A stretch of 64,000 nucleotides of DNA from Cacajao melanocephalus. Lineage: Eukaryota; Chordata; Mammalia; Primates; Pitheciidae. The notes beneath the pieces were generated by a model. That model made no database searches and was not told the origin of the DNA. It saw nothing but the letters and a program-made list of their open reading frames with translations. Of the stretch, positions 1 through 12,420 are shown piece after piece. The first letter of the stretch is position 1. Each line of letters begins with the position of its first letter. Location of the stretch: assembly GCA_963573385.1 (NCBI GenBank), contig CAUYLG010038378.1, positions 1-64,000 on the forward strand, in the 5' to 3' direction. The translations under genes were made by a program, and so were the position numbers.

Positions 1-141
1 ATTCTAGCCTGGGCAATAGAACAAGAATCTCTTTCTCTCTCCCTCTTTCTCTTCCTCTTTCATTCTCTCTTACATTCTTTTTTTTCTTTCTTTCACTCTC
101 ACTTTCTTTCCTCTCTTTTTCTTTCTTTCAAAAAAAAAAAA
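1..141 (+). repeat. Alu 3' end followed by polypyrimidine low-complexity tract
   Basis: The first bases match the end of an Alu right arm (cagcctgggcaatagaacaagaatct-like). A CT-rich tract to about 128 and an A11 run follow. The Alu body lies outside the window. Confidence 0.7.
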
Positions 142-946
142 GCCTAGAAATTGACTCAGGAATCCATAAAATGTTAACCTTTTCCTGATAAATTGTAGTT
201 ATACCAATACACAGTGAGGAGAATAAATATTTCTGCAAATTTTCCTAAAACATTTAGAAGTCATTGTCCATCAAATATCAGATGTAATACTTTAATGATT
301 TTAATTATAAACCCCTTGGGAGAAAGAAGAAATGTAAGGAACTGGATTAAAAATAAGCAATTTTAGGTAACTTACTGTGATTGCCTCTATAGTTTAGGAG
401 AATGGCCAATGTATTCAGAAATATGAAGTAACCATTATATGTACCTGTTCAAACAGCATGTTATATAATGTATATACCCAAGACTCCACTGACTGGACAA
501 TTTTACAAAAAGTGCAGAATATCAAGATGACAGCAATTTCTCCAAATGGATTCAGCAAGCACTTTCAAAGCTCCAGTGCCTTTGAAGTTCAAGTTAAAGG
601 GAAAGAAAATGCTAGTTGAATTTGAAACCCAAAGTCCTTAGTTACTAAAGAGAATCTTCAGATCTTCTCCGGCATCTAGATCTATATTATAGAACAAGGG
701 ACACAAATATTCTAACAACACTCGCTCTCTTGTTCAGCCTTTAAAATAAGAAAAACAGCTTCTCTTGAATCATAGTGTTTAGAGAAGATACTAAGAACAT
801 TAAAGGATCTATCATTATATGTAAGGCTTTGCCCTCCCAGGGATTAATTATCTCTGTTTTTTAAAAGATTTTTCCTTAGAAACAGATATTTGGGAGTATT
901 CATCTATTAATAACACATCTTCACCTGATTAGTTCTTTTCCCTGCC
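142..946. other. intronic sequence, nothing recognised
   Basis: AT-rich single-copy-looking DNA within the large ABI3BP intron. No open frame of note, no splice-flanked exon and no repeat family I recognise. Confidence 0.5.
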
Positions 947-1241
947 TTTTTTTTTCTGAGATGGCGTCTCACTCTGTCGCCCAGGCTGGAATGCAGTGGT
1001 ATGATTTCAGCTCACTGCAACCTCTGCCCCCTGGATTCAAGAAATTCTCCTGTCTCAGTCTCCTGAGTAGCTAGGATTACAGGCATGCACCACCACACCT
1101 TGCTAATTTTTTTTTATTTTTAGTAGAGACGGGGGGTTTCACCATGTTGGCTAGGCTGGTCTCCAACTACTGACCTCATGATCTGCCCACCTCAGCCTCC
1201 CAAAGTGCTGGGATTACAGGCGTGAGCCATCATGCTCGGCC
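947..1241 (-). mobile_element. Alu SINE, full length
   Basis: Begins with the poly-T of the tail, then gagatggcgtctcactctgt and ends at the reversed 5' end near catgctcggcc. Both arms are present. Its start codon seeds a chance 174-codon open frame (1222-1746) running into unique sequence, with no recognisable protein. Confidence 0.95.
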
Positions 1242-1800
1242 CCTGTATTTTAATCTATTAACATCCTACATCCCCAGCCTGGAATATTATGCAACAGAGG
1301 ACTCCTTTTATAAGCTCTTAGGTATCATGAAGGATTCTAAATGCTTGTGGATAAAAAATGGGGTTTCATTCAGGCTAGATATCTCTGAGGAAGTTTCTTC
1401 ACTGTCTGAGGTCACAGAGGAGGCTGAGTTTCTGAATCAGCCTCTCAACTGTACTATAAACACATCAGGACACATTCCATCCATAGAAATGAACCTTGAA
1501 ACTTGGAAGTCTAGAAACTCCACCAGCCATTCAATGGAAAAAGCCTCACCTAGGCATACAGACTTCAAATTTTCTTCCCACATAATTTTCAGGACAATGA
1601 AAATTTGCGAACCAAATGTTTTGCCACCTTGCAAACATATATTAGAGCAATTACTCTGCAGTCTGAATAATAGGATGCTGTTTAAATCATATATCATAAG
1701 AGTTGTTAACTGCTGCTACTGCTGCTATATTTTAAAACATGGGTAAGCAAAGCAGTGAATGGAGAACTAAGAAAAATAGCAATAATAGCAGCTATCATTA
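1242..1800. other. intronic sequence, nothing recognised
   Basis: Mixed-composition unique-looking sequence. The only open frame is the Alu-started chance frame to 1746. Confidence 0.45.
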
Positions 1801-3235
1801 GTGAACACTATGACTTTTATTCTACTGACATGGAGTATTACATTGATTGGTCTTCATATATTGAAACAACCTTGGATTCCCAAATAAATTGCACTGAGTT
1901 ATGATGTATAATTCCTTTCACAGGCTACTGGATGCTGTTTGCTGGACTTTTGTTGAGAATTTTTGTATTAATATCTATTTTCCTAAGTGATGGTTGTAGT
2001 TTTCTTTTCTTATGATATCTTTGTTTGATTTTGGTACCAGGGTAATACTTGTATCATAGAATGAATTGGGAATTGTTCTCTTCTATTTTTTAGAAAAATT
2101 TGTGGAGGATTGGTGTTAATTCTTACTTAAATGCTTAATAAAATTCACCAGTAAAGCCATCTTGTCCTGGGTTTTCTTTGTGATATTTTTATTACTAATT
2201 CAATATTGTTACTTATTATAGTATATTCAGATAATCTATTAAGTCAACTTCAGTGGCTTGTATCTAGGAATGTATTCATTTTATCTAAGTCATATAATTT
2301 GTTGCATGTAACAGCTTATAGTATGCCTTATAATCCTTTTTATTTTTGTAAGGTCAGTAGTAATATCCTTCTTTCACTCCTGATTTTAGTCATTTGAGTC
2401 TTCCATCTCTTTTCTTCTTTGATCAGTCTAGCCAGAGATTTGTCACTTTGGCAATCTTTTTAAAAAATCCCCTCCTATTTTGTTGTTTCTCTATTCTCTG
2501 TTCAATTCTCTAATTCATTTGTTTTTGCTTTAGTTCTTGCTATTTCCTTCCTTCTGCTTGCTTTAGGTTTAGTTTGCTCTCATTTTCCAGTGTCTTAACG
2601 GGGGAAGGTAAAGTGATTGATTTGAGATCCGTCTTCTTTTTTAAATACACACATTAACAGCTACAAATTTCCCACTAGGCACTGACTTAGATGCGTTCCA
2701 TAGGTTATGTTACGGTGTTTTCATCTTCACTTATCTCAAAGTATTTTCTAATTTCCCTCACGATTTCCTCTTTGACACACTGATTATTTTAAAATGTGTT
2801 GTTTAAGTTTTACATATTTGTGAATTTCCCAAATTTCCTCCTATTATGATTTGTAATTTCATTACATTCTGGAGAACATACTTTGTCTAATTAATTCTTT
2901 TAAGTGTATTGAGTCTTGTTTTAGGTTACATATGGTCTAACCTCGAGAATGTTGCATGTGCATTCTGCTGTTGTTGAAGAGAGTATAGTATAAATGTAGT
3001 TAAGTGTGCACCTAACAGAGTACTGTTATGTATAGTTGCTTATACCGTTGCGTTGTCTTGTTTTCTTGATGAACTTCTGCATAGCTGTCTATCCATTATT
3101 GAAAGTGGGATATCAAAGTCTCCACCTACTGTTGTTGAATTGTCTATTTCTCTTTTCTACTGTGTGAGTTTTTACGTCATATATTTTGGGGCTCTGTTGT
3201 TAGATGTATATATGTCTATAATTATTATAGACATT

Positions 3236-3462
3236 ATAACATGGGATTAGCACCTTTATAAAAGGTAAAATCCCTGGAGATCTCTTGCCCCTTCCACCAT
3301 CTGAGATTATAGCAAAATGGCCATCTAGAACCAGGAAATGGACCCTTCTGCCACATACCAAATCTACCAATGCCTTGATCTTGAACTTCCCAAGCCTTCA
3401 GACCTGTAAGAAACAAATTTCTGTTGTTTATAAGCAGCTCTTGGTAAACTGACTAGTATACC
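3236..3462 (+). mobile_element. MLT1-like MaLR LTR fragment (3' half) inside L1
   Basis: Contains the typical 3' half of this LTR group: 'gggattagcacctttataa', 'ccttgatcttgaacttccc' and 'aaatttctgttgtttataag', ending in 'gactagtata'. The L1 resumes directly after it, so it inserted later than the L1. Confidence 0.6.
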
Positions 3463-3832
3463 CTTATGAAATGTTCTTCTTCCTCTCTGACAGCAATTTA
3501 TGTCTTAAAGTTCATTTCGTCTGATATTACTATTAGTTAAAGTATAACCATTCAGCTATCCTTTGCTTACTGTTTGTGTGGTTTATATTTTTTTCACACT
3601 TTTGCTTTCAACTTATTTGGGCCTTTGAATCTAAAGGATGGCTCTTATAGACAACATATATTTGGATTAGGTTTTTATATCTAGTTCCGATTAACACCAA
3701 CTTAAATAGAATAGTACGTAAGAATAGCGCTCCCATATAGCTCTATTTCCTCCCTTCTACTTTGTGTTGTTATTGCCATACAAATTACATCTTTACACAT
3801 TTCATATCCATCAACACATATTTATAATTATT

Positions 3833-3991
3833 GCTTTACGCAGTTGTCTTTTAAATCAGATAAGAGGAAAACAAGTAACAAGCTAAAATATGTAAACACT
3901 GCCTTCTATATTTACCTATATAGTTATGTTTACAAGAACTTTGCTTTCTTCATGTGAATTCAAATTATTGCCTGGTGGAATTTTATTTCAG
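3833..3991 (+). repeat. Direct repeat copy A (159 bp), local duplication
   Basis: Aligns end to end with 7038-7196 at roughly 90% identity by eye, in the same orientation. The copy lies within the inter-ORF region of the antisense L1. Confidence 0.8.
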
Positions 3992-4971
3992 CCTGAAGGA
4001 CTCCTTTAGTATTTCTTAAAGAGAAGACCTCCTAACAATAAAGCCTCTCAGTTTTTCTTTGCCTATGAATATCTTAATTTCTCCTTCATTTTCAAAGGGT
4101 AATTTTATTGGACAGGCAATTCTTGGTTGACAATCTTTCCCTTTCTGTACTCTGAATATATTATCCCACTGCTGCCTGACCTTTATCATTTCTGACAAGA
4201 AATCAGCTGTTTAGCTAATGAGAATCTCTTAGATATGATAAGTTACTTTTCTTTTGCTGCTTTCAAGATTCTCCCACTGTGTTTGGTTTTTGATATTTTG
4301 GTTATGATCCCATGATCTCTTTGAATTTATCTTACTTAGAATTTGAGGAGGTTTTTAGATGCATAATGTTTGGAGAAATTTTAAGCCGACATTTTTTTTC
4401 AAATATTCTTTCTGCCCCTTTCTTTCCTCTACCTCTGGAAACCCCATTGTATATATGTTTGATGGTGCTTGATAGGTCTCTGGGGTTCTGTTCATTGTTT
4501 CTTCCTTTCTTTCTCTTTCTGCTCCTGACACTGGATAATTCCCACTGGTCTACCCAAGGTCACTTACTCTATATTCTGCCTACTCAAATCTGCTACTGAG
4601 TTCCTCTAGTGAACTGTCATTTCAATTATTGTACTTTTTACCTCTACAATTTGCATTTTTTAAATAATTTCTGTCTCTTTATTGAAATGATCTATTTGTT
4701 GAGACATCATTCTGATAATTTTTTTTTAGTTCTTTACATATAATTTTCTTTATTTTCTTCAATATATTTGAAATAGCTAATTGAAAGTCCTTGTTTAGTA
4801 AGTCTGAAGTCTGGGCTTCCCAAGAGACAGTTTCTACTGACTGTGTTATTTCCCTATGTATGAGTCATACTTCGTTTTTTTCATGTATCATATTTTTCTT
4901 GTTGAAAGCTAGAATATACATATATATACATGTCTATATAAAAGTGTGTGTGTGTATGTGTGCACTTACAC

Positions 4972-5344
4972 TGTGGTCAAAAAGTTTGTGTCCTTCCAAA
5001 AATTCGTATGTTAAAACTTAACCTCCAATTTGAAGGTATTTGGAGGTTGGGGCTTTGAGAGATGATTAGATCATGAAAGCAGAGCTCTCACTAATAAGAC
5101 AGGGACCCTTACCTAAGAGATCTCTCACCCCCAGAGAGATCCCCTGCTACTTCCTCCATGTTAAATTATTATAAGAAGAAGACGATCATCTAGAATCAGA
5201 AAGTAGACTCTTACCAGACACCAAATCTGCTGGTGCCTTGATCGTGCGCTTTCCAAATTTCACAACGTCAAGAAACAAATTCCTATTGTTTATAAGCCAC
5301 TCAGTCTATGGCATTTTGTTATATCAGCCCAAACAGACTAATAC
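4972..5344 (+). mobile_element. MLT1-like MaLR LTR
   Basis: Starts TGTGGTCAAAAAGTTTGTG and includes the cues 'cgtatgttaaaacttaacc', 'ggtgccttgatcgtgc', 'attgtttataagccactc' and a 'cccaaacagactaata' end. It separates the L1 sequence at 4917 from what looks like its continuation at 5349. A short TA/TG-rich tract (4915-4965) precedes it. Confidence 0.6.
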
Positions 5345-5348
5345 AATG

Positions 5349-6080
5349 TGGCAATCTTGGAAATCATATTTCTTTTAATCTCTAGTGTTTATAACTGTTT
5401 TGTCATTCATGGGATTAGCAGTTTAAACTAATTTTATGAGACATATTATTTTCTTAAATGCAGTCACTGAAGTCCCTGCTCAATAAGATTATTGATAAGT
5501 TAATGATTCTACAGAGATATCTTTGAACCAATAAGTCTTACAGTCTTTGCTAAGGGATTCCATGTATGTCTTGGGGCATGGCTTCGCTACTCAGCCAGAT
5601 AGCTTAAAACTCTACCACTGCCTTCATATCCTGCTTTCACAGGGCCACACAGTAAGCCAAAGGTGAGAGCTTATGGCTTTCCTAGGTCTTTCTTGAACAT
5701 GTGCAGAGTACTGAGCATATGCACAGTTCTGGTATTCATTCCTCAGCTTTTGTATTTAAGCCTTTTGGTTAGCCTGTTGTTTTCCCTAACTTAATCCGTT
5801 GCCTAAAGCTGCTACAATGTTTAAAAATTGCCTCTGATCGTTTTTTGACAAATTTCTCCAGGAAAAGTGTTCCAAGTCAAGTCAAATAAAGACAGTCTTG
5901 TGAGTTAGGTCTCCCAGGGAATGACCACACATAGGTCAAATAATAACAATTATCTGGGAAAGGGGCTTTGAAAAAGCTCCAATCTCATTCTGTCCCTCCC
6001 AGTGGTTGCCAGGCTGTTGGTTATCAACGTGATTGCAGCCTGTTGTTTTTCAAGACTACAGAGAAGCTCTGAAGGGAAAA
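5349..6080 (-). mobile_element. Probable 5' region of the same antisense old L1
   Basis: The 'atgtggcaatcttggaaatc' start and the 'cactgaagtccctgctcaa' cue match the 5' untranslated part of old L1 elements that I remember, read in reverse, in the correct order after the ORF1-like segment. The boundary on the right is uncertain. Confidence 0.45.
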
Positions 6081-7037
6081 TAAAAAGCAGTGTAAATTAA
6101 AATGCCAATAACCCTCCTTGTTATTGAGAGTTAGCCATTTTTCTGTCATAAATACGCTTGGACTGATACAAGCTTTTGCTTCATTTCCAGAATTCTGAAA
6201 ACATTGACTCTGACCATTCTTTCCAGTATTCTCATTGCTCTAATGGAGGAGAGAATTGTAAAAGTTCTTACTACATTTTTGTAACTGGCATTGACCTGCT
6301 ACGCACTATGTGCTAGGATCCATGCCCAATTTCAGTGTTTGAAATACATTAACTTTAATTTCAACTATATTTCTGAAAGTATATATTCTTAGTCTCAATT
6401 TAAAGAAACAGCCACAGAAGAAATGTAGCATAGAAAGCTCCACTGATTGTCTCATGCCCTACCCCCTGCAACAACAGATACTTAACAACTATCTACAGAG
6501 AAAACACACCTTCATAAGAACCAAGAATCCAGTGACCACCCATAGTACAGGCTCCTCTACCTTTGGAAATGGAAGGGAAGAGTGGGAAGAACTGCATCTT
6601 GCGGTTTAAGTGATGGTGCAGCTATAGTATAATAGAACAACAAGTAGTCTTCTAAGGTTTTTGACCCTAATCCCTGACTCCTAGATGGCACCTCTGGACC
6701 CACCCAGGGCCTGGTGAAATTGCCACCCTGAAAAGAAGGACACCGGTATGGCAGGCTTTGCCACCTGCTGGTTAGAGATTCCCAGGGCCTTGAATGAACA
6801 CTTCCCCAGAAAGGGGTCACAGCAGGCCTTGAGCAAGACCCTGTGCTGTATTGGTTTCAGGTCTAGCCCAGTGAAATCATAGAGGTGGTGGCCACATCCA
6901 CCTCCATCATTAGGTGGCTCACAACAGAGGGAGACAGACTCCATCTGAGAGAGGTAAAGGAAGAGAACAAAAGTCTCTGCCTGGTAATCCAGAGAAATCT
7001 CACCGATCTTATCCAAGATCATCAAGGTGGAACCTCT
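6081..7037. other. intronic sequence, nothing recognised
   Basis: No gene or repeat family identified with confidence. Small open frames of 87-114 codons on the minus strand near 6557-7025 show no domain or splice framing. Confidence 0.4.
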
Positions 7038-7196
7038 GCTTTATGCAGTTGTCTTTTAAATCAGATAAGAGGAAAACAAATAACAAGCCAAAATATGTAA
7101 ATACTGTCTTCTATATTTATCTATGTAATTATTTTTACCAGAACTTTTGCTTTCTTAATGTGAATTCAAATTATTGTCTGGTGGAATTCTATTCAG
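7038..7196 (+). repeat. Direct repeat copy B (159 bp), local duplication
   Basis: Second copy of 3833-3991, about 3.2 kb away. Most differences are C/T transitions. It abuts a sense-oriented L1 ORF1 fragment at 7197, so antisense and sense L1 sequence meet here. Confidence 0.8.
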
Positions 7197-8766
7197 TGTT
7201 ACTGGGCTTGTGGTGCCTCCTAAAGTATATACAGCTTAGATTACAACATCCAAGTCCTTTGAAATATCTGGAAAGCCTTTCCAAGAAAGATGGGTACAAA
7301 CAAGCCCAGAATATAAAGACTATAATAAATACCTAACTCTTCAATGCCCGGACACAGATGAACATCTACTAGCAACACCACCATCTAGGAAAACAAGATT
7401 CCACCAAATGAAATAAATAAGGTACCAGGGACCAATCCTGACGAAATAGAGATATGTGACCCTTCAGACAAAGAATTTAAAATTGCTGTTTTGAGGAAAC
7501 TCAAAGAAATTCAAGGTAACATAGAAAAGAAATTCAAAACTGTATCAAATAAATTTAACAAAGAGATTAAAATAATTTTAAAAGAATTAAACAAAACATC
7601 TGGAGCTGAAAAATGCATTTAGCATACTGATGAATGCACCAAAGTCTTCTAATGGCAGAATTGATCAAGCAGAAGAAAGAATTAGTGAGCTGGAAGACAA
7701 ACTATTGAAAAAAAAAAAAAAACAGAGGAAACAAAAGAAAAAAGAATACAAAACAATGAAGGACACATACAGGATCTAGAGAATAGCCTGAAAAGGGCAA
7801 ATCTAAGAGTTACTGGCCTTAGAGAGAAGGTAGAGAAAGAGGCAGGGGTAGAAAGTTTATTCAAAGCGATAATAACAGAGAACTTCCCAAACCTAGAGAA
7901 AGATACAAATAACCAACTATAAGAAGGTTATAGAACACTGAGCAGATTTAACCCAAAGAAGACTACTTCAAGGCATTTAATAATCAGACTCTCCAAGGTC
8001 AAGAATAAAGAAAAGATCCTAAAAGCAACAAGACAAAAGAACCAAATAACATACAATGGAGCTCCAATATGTCTTGCAGCAGACTTTGCAGTGGAAACCT
8101 TACAGGTCAAAAGAGAGTGCTATGACATGTTTAAGTAATGAAGGAAGAAACCTTTTACGCTAGAATAGTATATCTAGAAAAATATCTTTCAAGCACGAAG
8201 GAGAAATAAAAACTTTTCCAAACAAAAGTTGAGGGATTTTATTAACAGCTGACCTGTCCAACAAGAAATGCTAAAGGGAGTAACTATTTCAATCGGAAAG
8301 AAAAGAACGTTAATGAGCAACAAGCAACCACCTGAAGGTGTAAAACTCACTGGTCACAGAAAGCGCACAGAAAACACAGATTATTATAACACCATAACTG
8401 TGGTACGTAAACTACTCTTATCCTAAGTAGAAAACTAAGCAATGAACCAATCAAAAATAGTAACTGCAACAACTTTTGAGGACATAGACAGTACAATAAG
8501 ATATAAATAGAAGCAACAAAACCTTAAAAAGCAGGGGGGCAAAGTTAAGATATAGAGTTCTTACTAGTTTTCTTTTTGCTTGTTTGTACAGTGTTAAGTT
8601 GTTACCAGCTTAAAATAATGGGTTATAAGATAGTATTTGCAAGCCTCATGGTAACGTCAAACCAAAAAACATACAGTGGGCCCATAAAAAATAAAAAGCA
8701 AGAAACTAATCATATTACCAGAGAAAATTATCTTCACTAAAGAAGAACAGGAAGGAAAGAAAGAAC
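7197..8766 (+). mobile_element. Old L1 (L1M/HAL1-type), ORF1 region and inter-ORF, sense
   Basis: The plus strand shows the Lys/Glu-rich coiled-coil ORF1 remnant ('gaaactcaaagaaattcaag', 'agtgagctggaagacaaact'), then 'caagaaatgctaaagggag' at about 8262 and the inter-ORF stretch with 'caataagatataaatagaag'. Frames are broken by many stops and an A-run at 7710. An ERV LTR truncates it at 8766. Confidence 0.75.
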
Positions 8767-9333
8767 TGAGACAGGAGCTAGACAAAAATTATTTCTTTTC
8801 TAACAAAGAACAGCATGAAAAATCAAACTGCAGCCATAGAAAAGCAAGTTGCCAGCTTGCATGGGTAAATGCTGGCAGCTGTGCCAATACAAAAAGGCTA
8901 CCTGGGGACTAGGCACATTCAACATGGAGGCTCCATCTTCCCTTTTCTTTGTCAATCACATGTGCAGTAAAGAAGTAGGCAACATCGCACCGACTAGGTA
9001 GAAAATCCATTTGTATAATAAAAGATTAGAGTGGGCGGCCAGCTTCTTCACATACTATGTAACTAGCATACCTGGTCCAACCAATCTTTTGGGCCCTATG
9101 TAAATCAGACACCACCTCCTCAAGCTCATTGATAAAACCCCATGCATTTCACCACAGAACTGAAGGATGCACTCTGGAGTCCCTCTGTCTCTGCAGAAGA
9201 GAGAGCTTTTCTCTTTCCTCTCACCTATTAAACCTATGCTTTTAAACTCACTTCTTGTATGTCCACACCCTCGATTTCCTTGACGTGAGACAATGAACCT
9301 AGGGTATTTACCTGAGACAAACAAGCTGCTTCA
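8767..9333 (+). mobile_element. ERV1-like LTR (5' LTR or solo remnant)
   Basis: A TG...CA-bounded stretch of about 567 bp has a TATA-like 'gtataataaaagatta' at 9013, a polyadenylation-like 'cctattaaacctatg' at 9225, and is followed one base later by a primer-binding-site-like sequence. It interrupts the old L1 after 'gaaagaac'. The structure is that of a gammaretrovirus-like endogenous LTR; I cannot name the family. Confidence 0.6.
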
Positions 9334-9334
9334 C

Positions 9335-9352
9335 TTTGGGGCCCCATCTGGG
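9335..9352 (+). promoter_or_regulatory. tRNA primer-binding-site-like sequence of the ERV
   Basis: The 18 bases starting TTGGGGCCCC and ending CTGGGAT resemble the proline-tRNA-type site of gammaretroviruses with several mismatches, at the expected place just after the LTR CA end. Confidence 0.45.
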
Positions 9353-11460
9353 ATGCAGGTATAATCATCAGAAGAGTGAGTATAGGAGTGGATCCCAACT
9401 CTGCCCTTGCATTTTGAGGCTCCTGGCCTCCATTTTTAAATCAAATCAAGGCAAATACTGGGCCCCTGTCAGACATTTAAAAATGGTTAGAGTGGCTTCC
9501 AGCCTTACAAGACCAGGGGACAAGTTTGCTGGGGAGAACATGGAGAATCTCCCAGTGCCCTAGGGTTGCTAGGCATATTGCCTATGTTTCGAACCAGTTT
9601 CCCTTCATGAAGGACCCAGCTGTCACATGGGGCTGAAAGAGGTCCTGGAGTGACTGAGAATTTCCGGCCAGGACTATGTCCTGGTGTTATCTGAAGGCTT
9701 CTGGACCAACCCCAGCCTTTGACTGCTCCAGCAGCCATCAGCAATAAGATCTGCAGCTTCTCTGTCTCAAATTTCCTCCTTTCCTATCTGCAATTGCCAT
9801 GTCTCCTATCATCTCTCTGTATGCAATGCTCTGGAAATTTTTACAGTCCAGGGAAATAGTCCTGTTAGGAAAGATCAGCAAATGCCATAGTAACTGGAAA
9901 TACAGCTCAAGGGAATGCTGTTTTTGTGCTTTTCTAGGAAGAAAGGGTCTTCCCCTCATCCCTCACAGTGAGCATCTCTGTGCTAGGTCTGGAGAGCACA
10001 CAGTATCTCAAGGTCAACAGCGCCACCTAGTGGAATAGGAATCCTCTCCATGAGGCACATTGTTGGCCCTTCGCAGAAACACTTCCCGATTCTCCTCCCT
10101 TTTTGTGCTCCTTTACTAGACACCAAGCTTTATGCCTTTTCTGCGAAAGGGAAAAACTCTCCTTCAACAAGGATGAAGAAAACGTCCTCTGAAACCAAAT
10201 TTTAGTCTCAACAGCGTGCCATCAGCAGGAAAACCACATTTGGTCCCTACATTCTTTTAAAGCACCTACTCTGCCTCCAATTAAAATGGTACTTATATAG
10301 TAAGGAGACTTAAGGGTAAACACTTTGGCATGAGCCACAATAGCAGGATCTAGACTTTAATCTATTATACCCCCTCCATTAAAGGGGCCTTGCCCAAATA
10401 CAACTATTACACAGTCTTTCTCAAGATCCATCTGTCTGGAGCCACACAGGCCACATAAGTCTAAGAAGTCAAAGGGAAATCATAAACAGAAGACTAGAGT
10501 CACATGGGTAACTGTGAGTAATCCCAGTTGCTTAGTTCCTCCACCTCCATGGCTGCGGGTCACGCCATCAACTATGCACAGCATGTTTAACAAGGCGCTG
10601 GGGCCCCAGGAACCAAGGAGGGAAAACAGTAGGGGGTAAACCCCCACTGTCTTCCCCTCTATCTTGGGTTACACCAAAAGGAAGGAGATTAAAGGGATGC
10701 CTTTTTTCTGGCTTCTCTTTCTAGATGGGTAAAAAACCATCTTTAGCCTGTACTCCTCTGAAGTGCATTGTGAAGCACTGGGATTCCTTTCGCCCTGAGA
10801 CTTTGAAGAAAATCATTTTATTTTGCACAAGGGCACAGCGTCCTTAAGAGACCTTTGCAAGCATTGCACAATCAACTCAGCTCTTTTAGCAATCATACCA
10901 GGTGAGCCCAATAGGAATGATTCCCCCAAACTAGAGAAACAACCCCCAGGAAATTCTCAAATGCAACTTCCAGATGCCCCAGCTTTTCCTGTTCCCCATA
11001 TTCACATCATCAGCTACTCCAGTTCTACCACACAAACCCTTAGACTTTTCTATGGTATTTTTCCTTCCTCCTTTCATGGTTTAAAATGGCTCCTATCTCT
11101 TCTTTTATAATGTTCCTCCAAACTTGAAAAAGTTAATTTCCCCAAACGTTAAATTGCTTGGCTAAAAGTTGAGCTCAAGGGGAGGGAACCCAGAAACCTG
11201 AGAGGCCAGCAAAAGGGTAAAAGTTTTTTTTTTTTTTTTTAACCAGTCGGATTTTGGCTTCTCTCTCCCTGTGCAAACCAGTAGAAGGAATAATAAGGAT
11301 CACTATTTACATTTTCTGCAAAATTTTAATTAGTGAAAAACTATTTGTAAGGTTGGTGTTAAGCTGTAGCCAATCTGCTGTGCTTTGTGTGTCTTTCTGT
11401 ATGGTTTTGTCAAAAGAAAGCATATCTCAGCCTAGGATAGAGGTCTAGGACCCCAAAAGT
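9353..11460 (+). mobile_element. ERV1 leader and gag-start remnant, degraded
   Basis: Non-coding leader, then an ATG at 10725 opening a Met-Gly frame that stops at 10845 (40 codons). Met-Gly plus basic residues at a gag-like position recalls a myristoylated matrix start. Downstream Pro-rich sequence (10900-11060) could be further gag in another frame. No long open frame survives, and no pol or env remnant was recognised. The element is non-functional. Extent and assignment are inference. Confidence 0.4.
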
Positions 11461-12420
11461 CTGCTGTTGAACCCAGCCCCAACAAAATGGTCAGTAACAA
11501 ACTTTACTGCAGGCCTCTACCTTGTTTTATGTCCTTGGGAACATAACCTTTAACCATGTGGCGATACTACATTTTAGTCTCCACCATTTTACAGTGGTGG
11601 CCCAGATTCAATTCTGGCTTGGGAAATGAATACTTTACTTTTACTATTTGCTGATTCTCTTCCCCCTTCATGCAAATCTTCTCTCTGCCTTTCTTAAATC
11701 TTCTCTAAGTTGCCTTTAAATGTTCTAGATTTTGCAACAGTGTGACTGCCCAATAGGTTCACCTAGCATGCTGTCTAGACAAAGCTGATTTATCAAAACA
11801 GGGGAATTATAGTAGAGAACAAGTAATTCACACGGAGCCAGCTATGTGGGAGATGGGAGTTACGTTGTTGCTCAGATGGGTCTCTTCAAGCATTTGGGGC
11901 GCAGAGTTTTTGGGGACAGCTTAGTAGTGGGGGGAAGCCAATGAGCCAGGAATGCTGACTGGTAGAATCAGAGATGAAATCACAGGGAGTCAAAGCTGTC
12001 TACTTATACTAAATCAGTTCCTGGGTGAGGGCCACAAAATCAGATAAGCCAGTTTATCAATCTGGGTGATGCCAGTTGATCCAACAAGGGCAGGGTTTGC
12101 AAAATATCTTAAGCACTGATCTTGGAAGCAGTTTAGGAAGGGTCAAAATCTTGTAGCCTCCAGCTGCATGACTCCCGAGCCACGTTTTCTAATCTCGTGG
12201 CTGGTTTCTTGGTCTGGTCCCTAGGCAAAAGGGAGGTTTATTTTGAGACGGGCTGTTACTGACTTTGTTTTAAACTATAAACTGTAAACCAAGCTCCCTC
12301 CCAGAGTTGGTTCCACCTATGCCCAGGGATGGGCAAGGACAGCTTGGGGGCTGGAAGCAAGATGGAGTTGGCTGGGTTGGATCTCTTCTACTGTCTGTCA
12401 CAATTTTGCAAAAACAGTTT
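11461..12420. repeat. Probable high-copy LTR-retrotransposon-related sequence
   Basis: The part from about 11830 ('cacggagccagctatgtggg') to about 12410 ('ttttgcaaaaacag') resembles an abundant human interspersed sequence that I recall but cannot name. No coding potential. It may belong to the flanking ERV or be a separate insertion. Confidence 0.4.

Larger units (their letters stand above)
1805..4917 (-). mobile_element. Old L1 (L1M-type), ORF2 through inter-ORF to ORF1 region, antisense
   Basis: Read on the minus strand, the segment follows the L1 order. 1805-3660 resembles diverged reverse-transcriptase-region ORF2 (for example the reversed 'aattcaccagtaaagccatcttgtcctgggt' zone around 2145-2170). 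3660-4000 is inter-ORF, and 4000-4917 is ORF1 and upstream, with the characteristic 'ctaaaggagtccttcaggctg' reversed near 3990-4010. All frames are heavily interrupted. A MaLR-like LTR fragment (3236-3462) is inserted in it. Divergence suggests a pre-primate mammalian subfamily; the exact subfamily cannot be called by eye. Confidence 0.75.

Noticed and set aside
1222..1746. 174-codon plus-strand open frame
   Set aside because: Its start codon and first residues come from an antisense Alu. The rest has no domain, no splice framing and no compositional sign of coding.
10725..10847. Possible functional retroviral gag
   Set aside because: It stops after 40 codons, and no pol or env could be recognised. 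It is a dead remnant.
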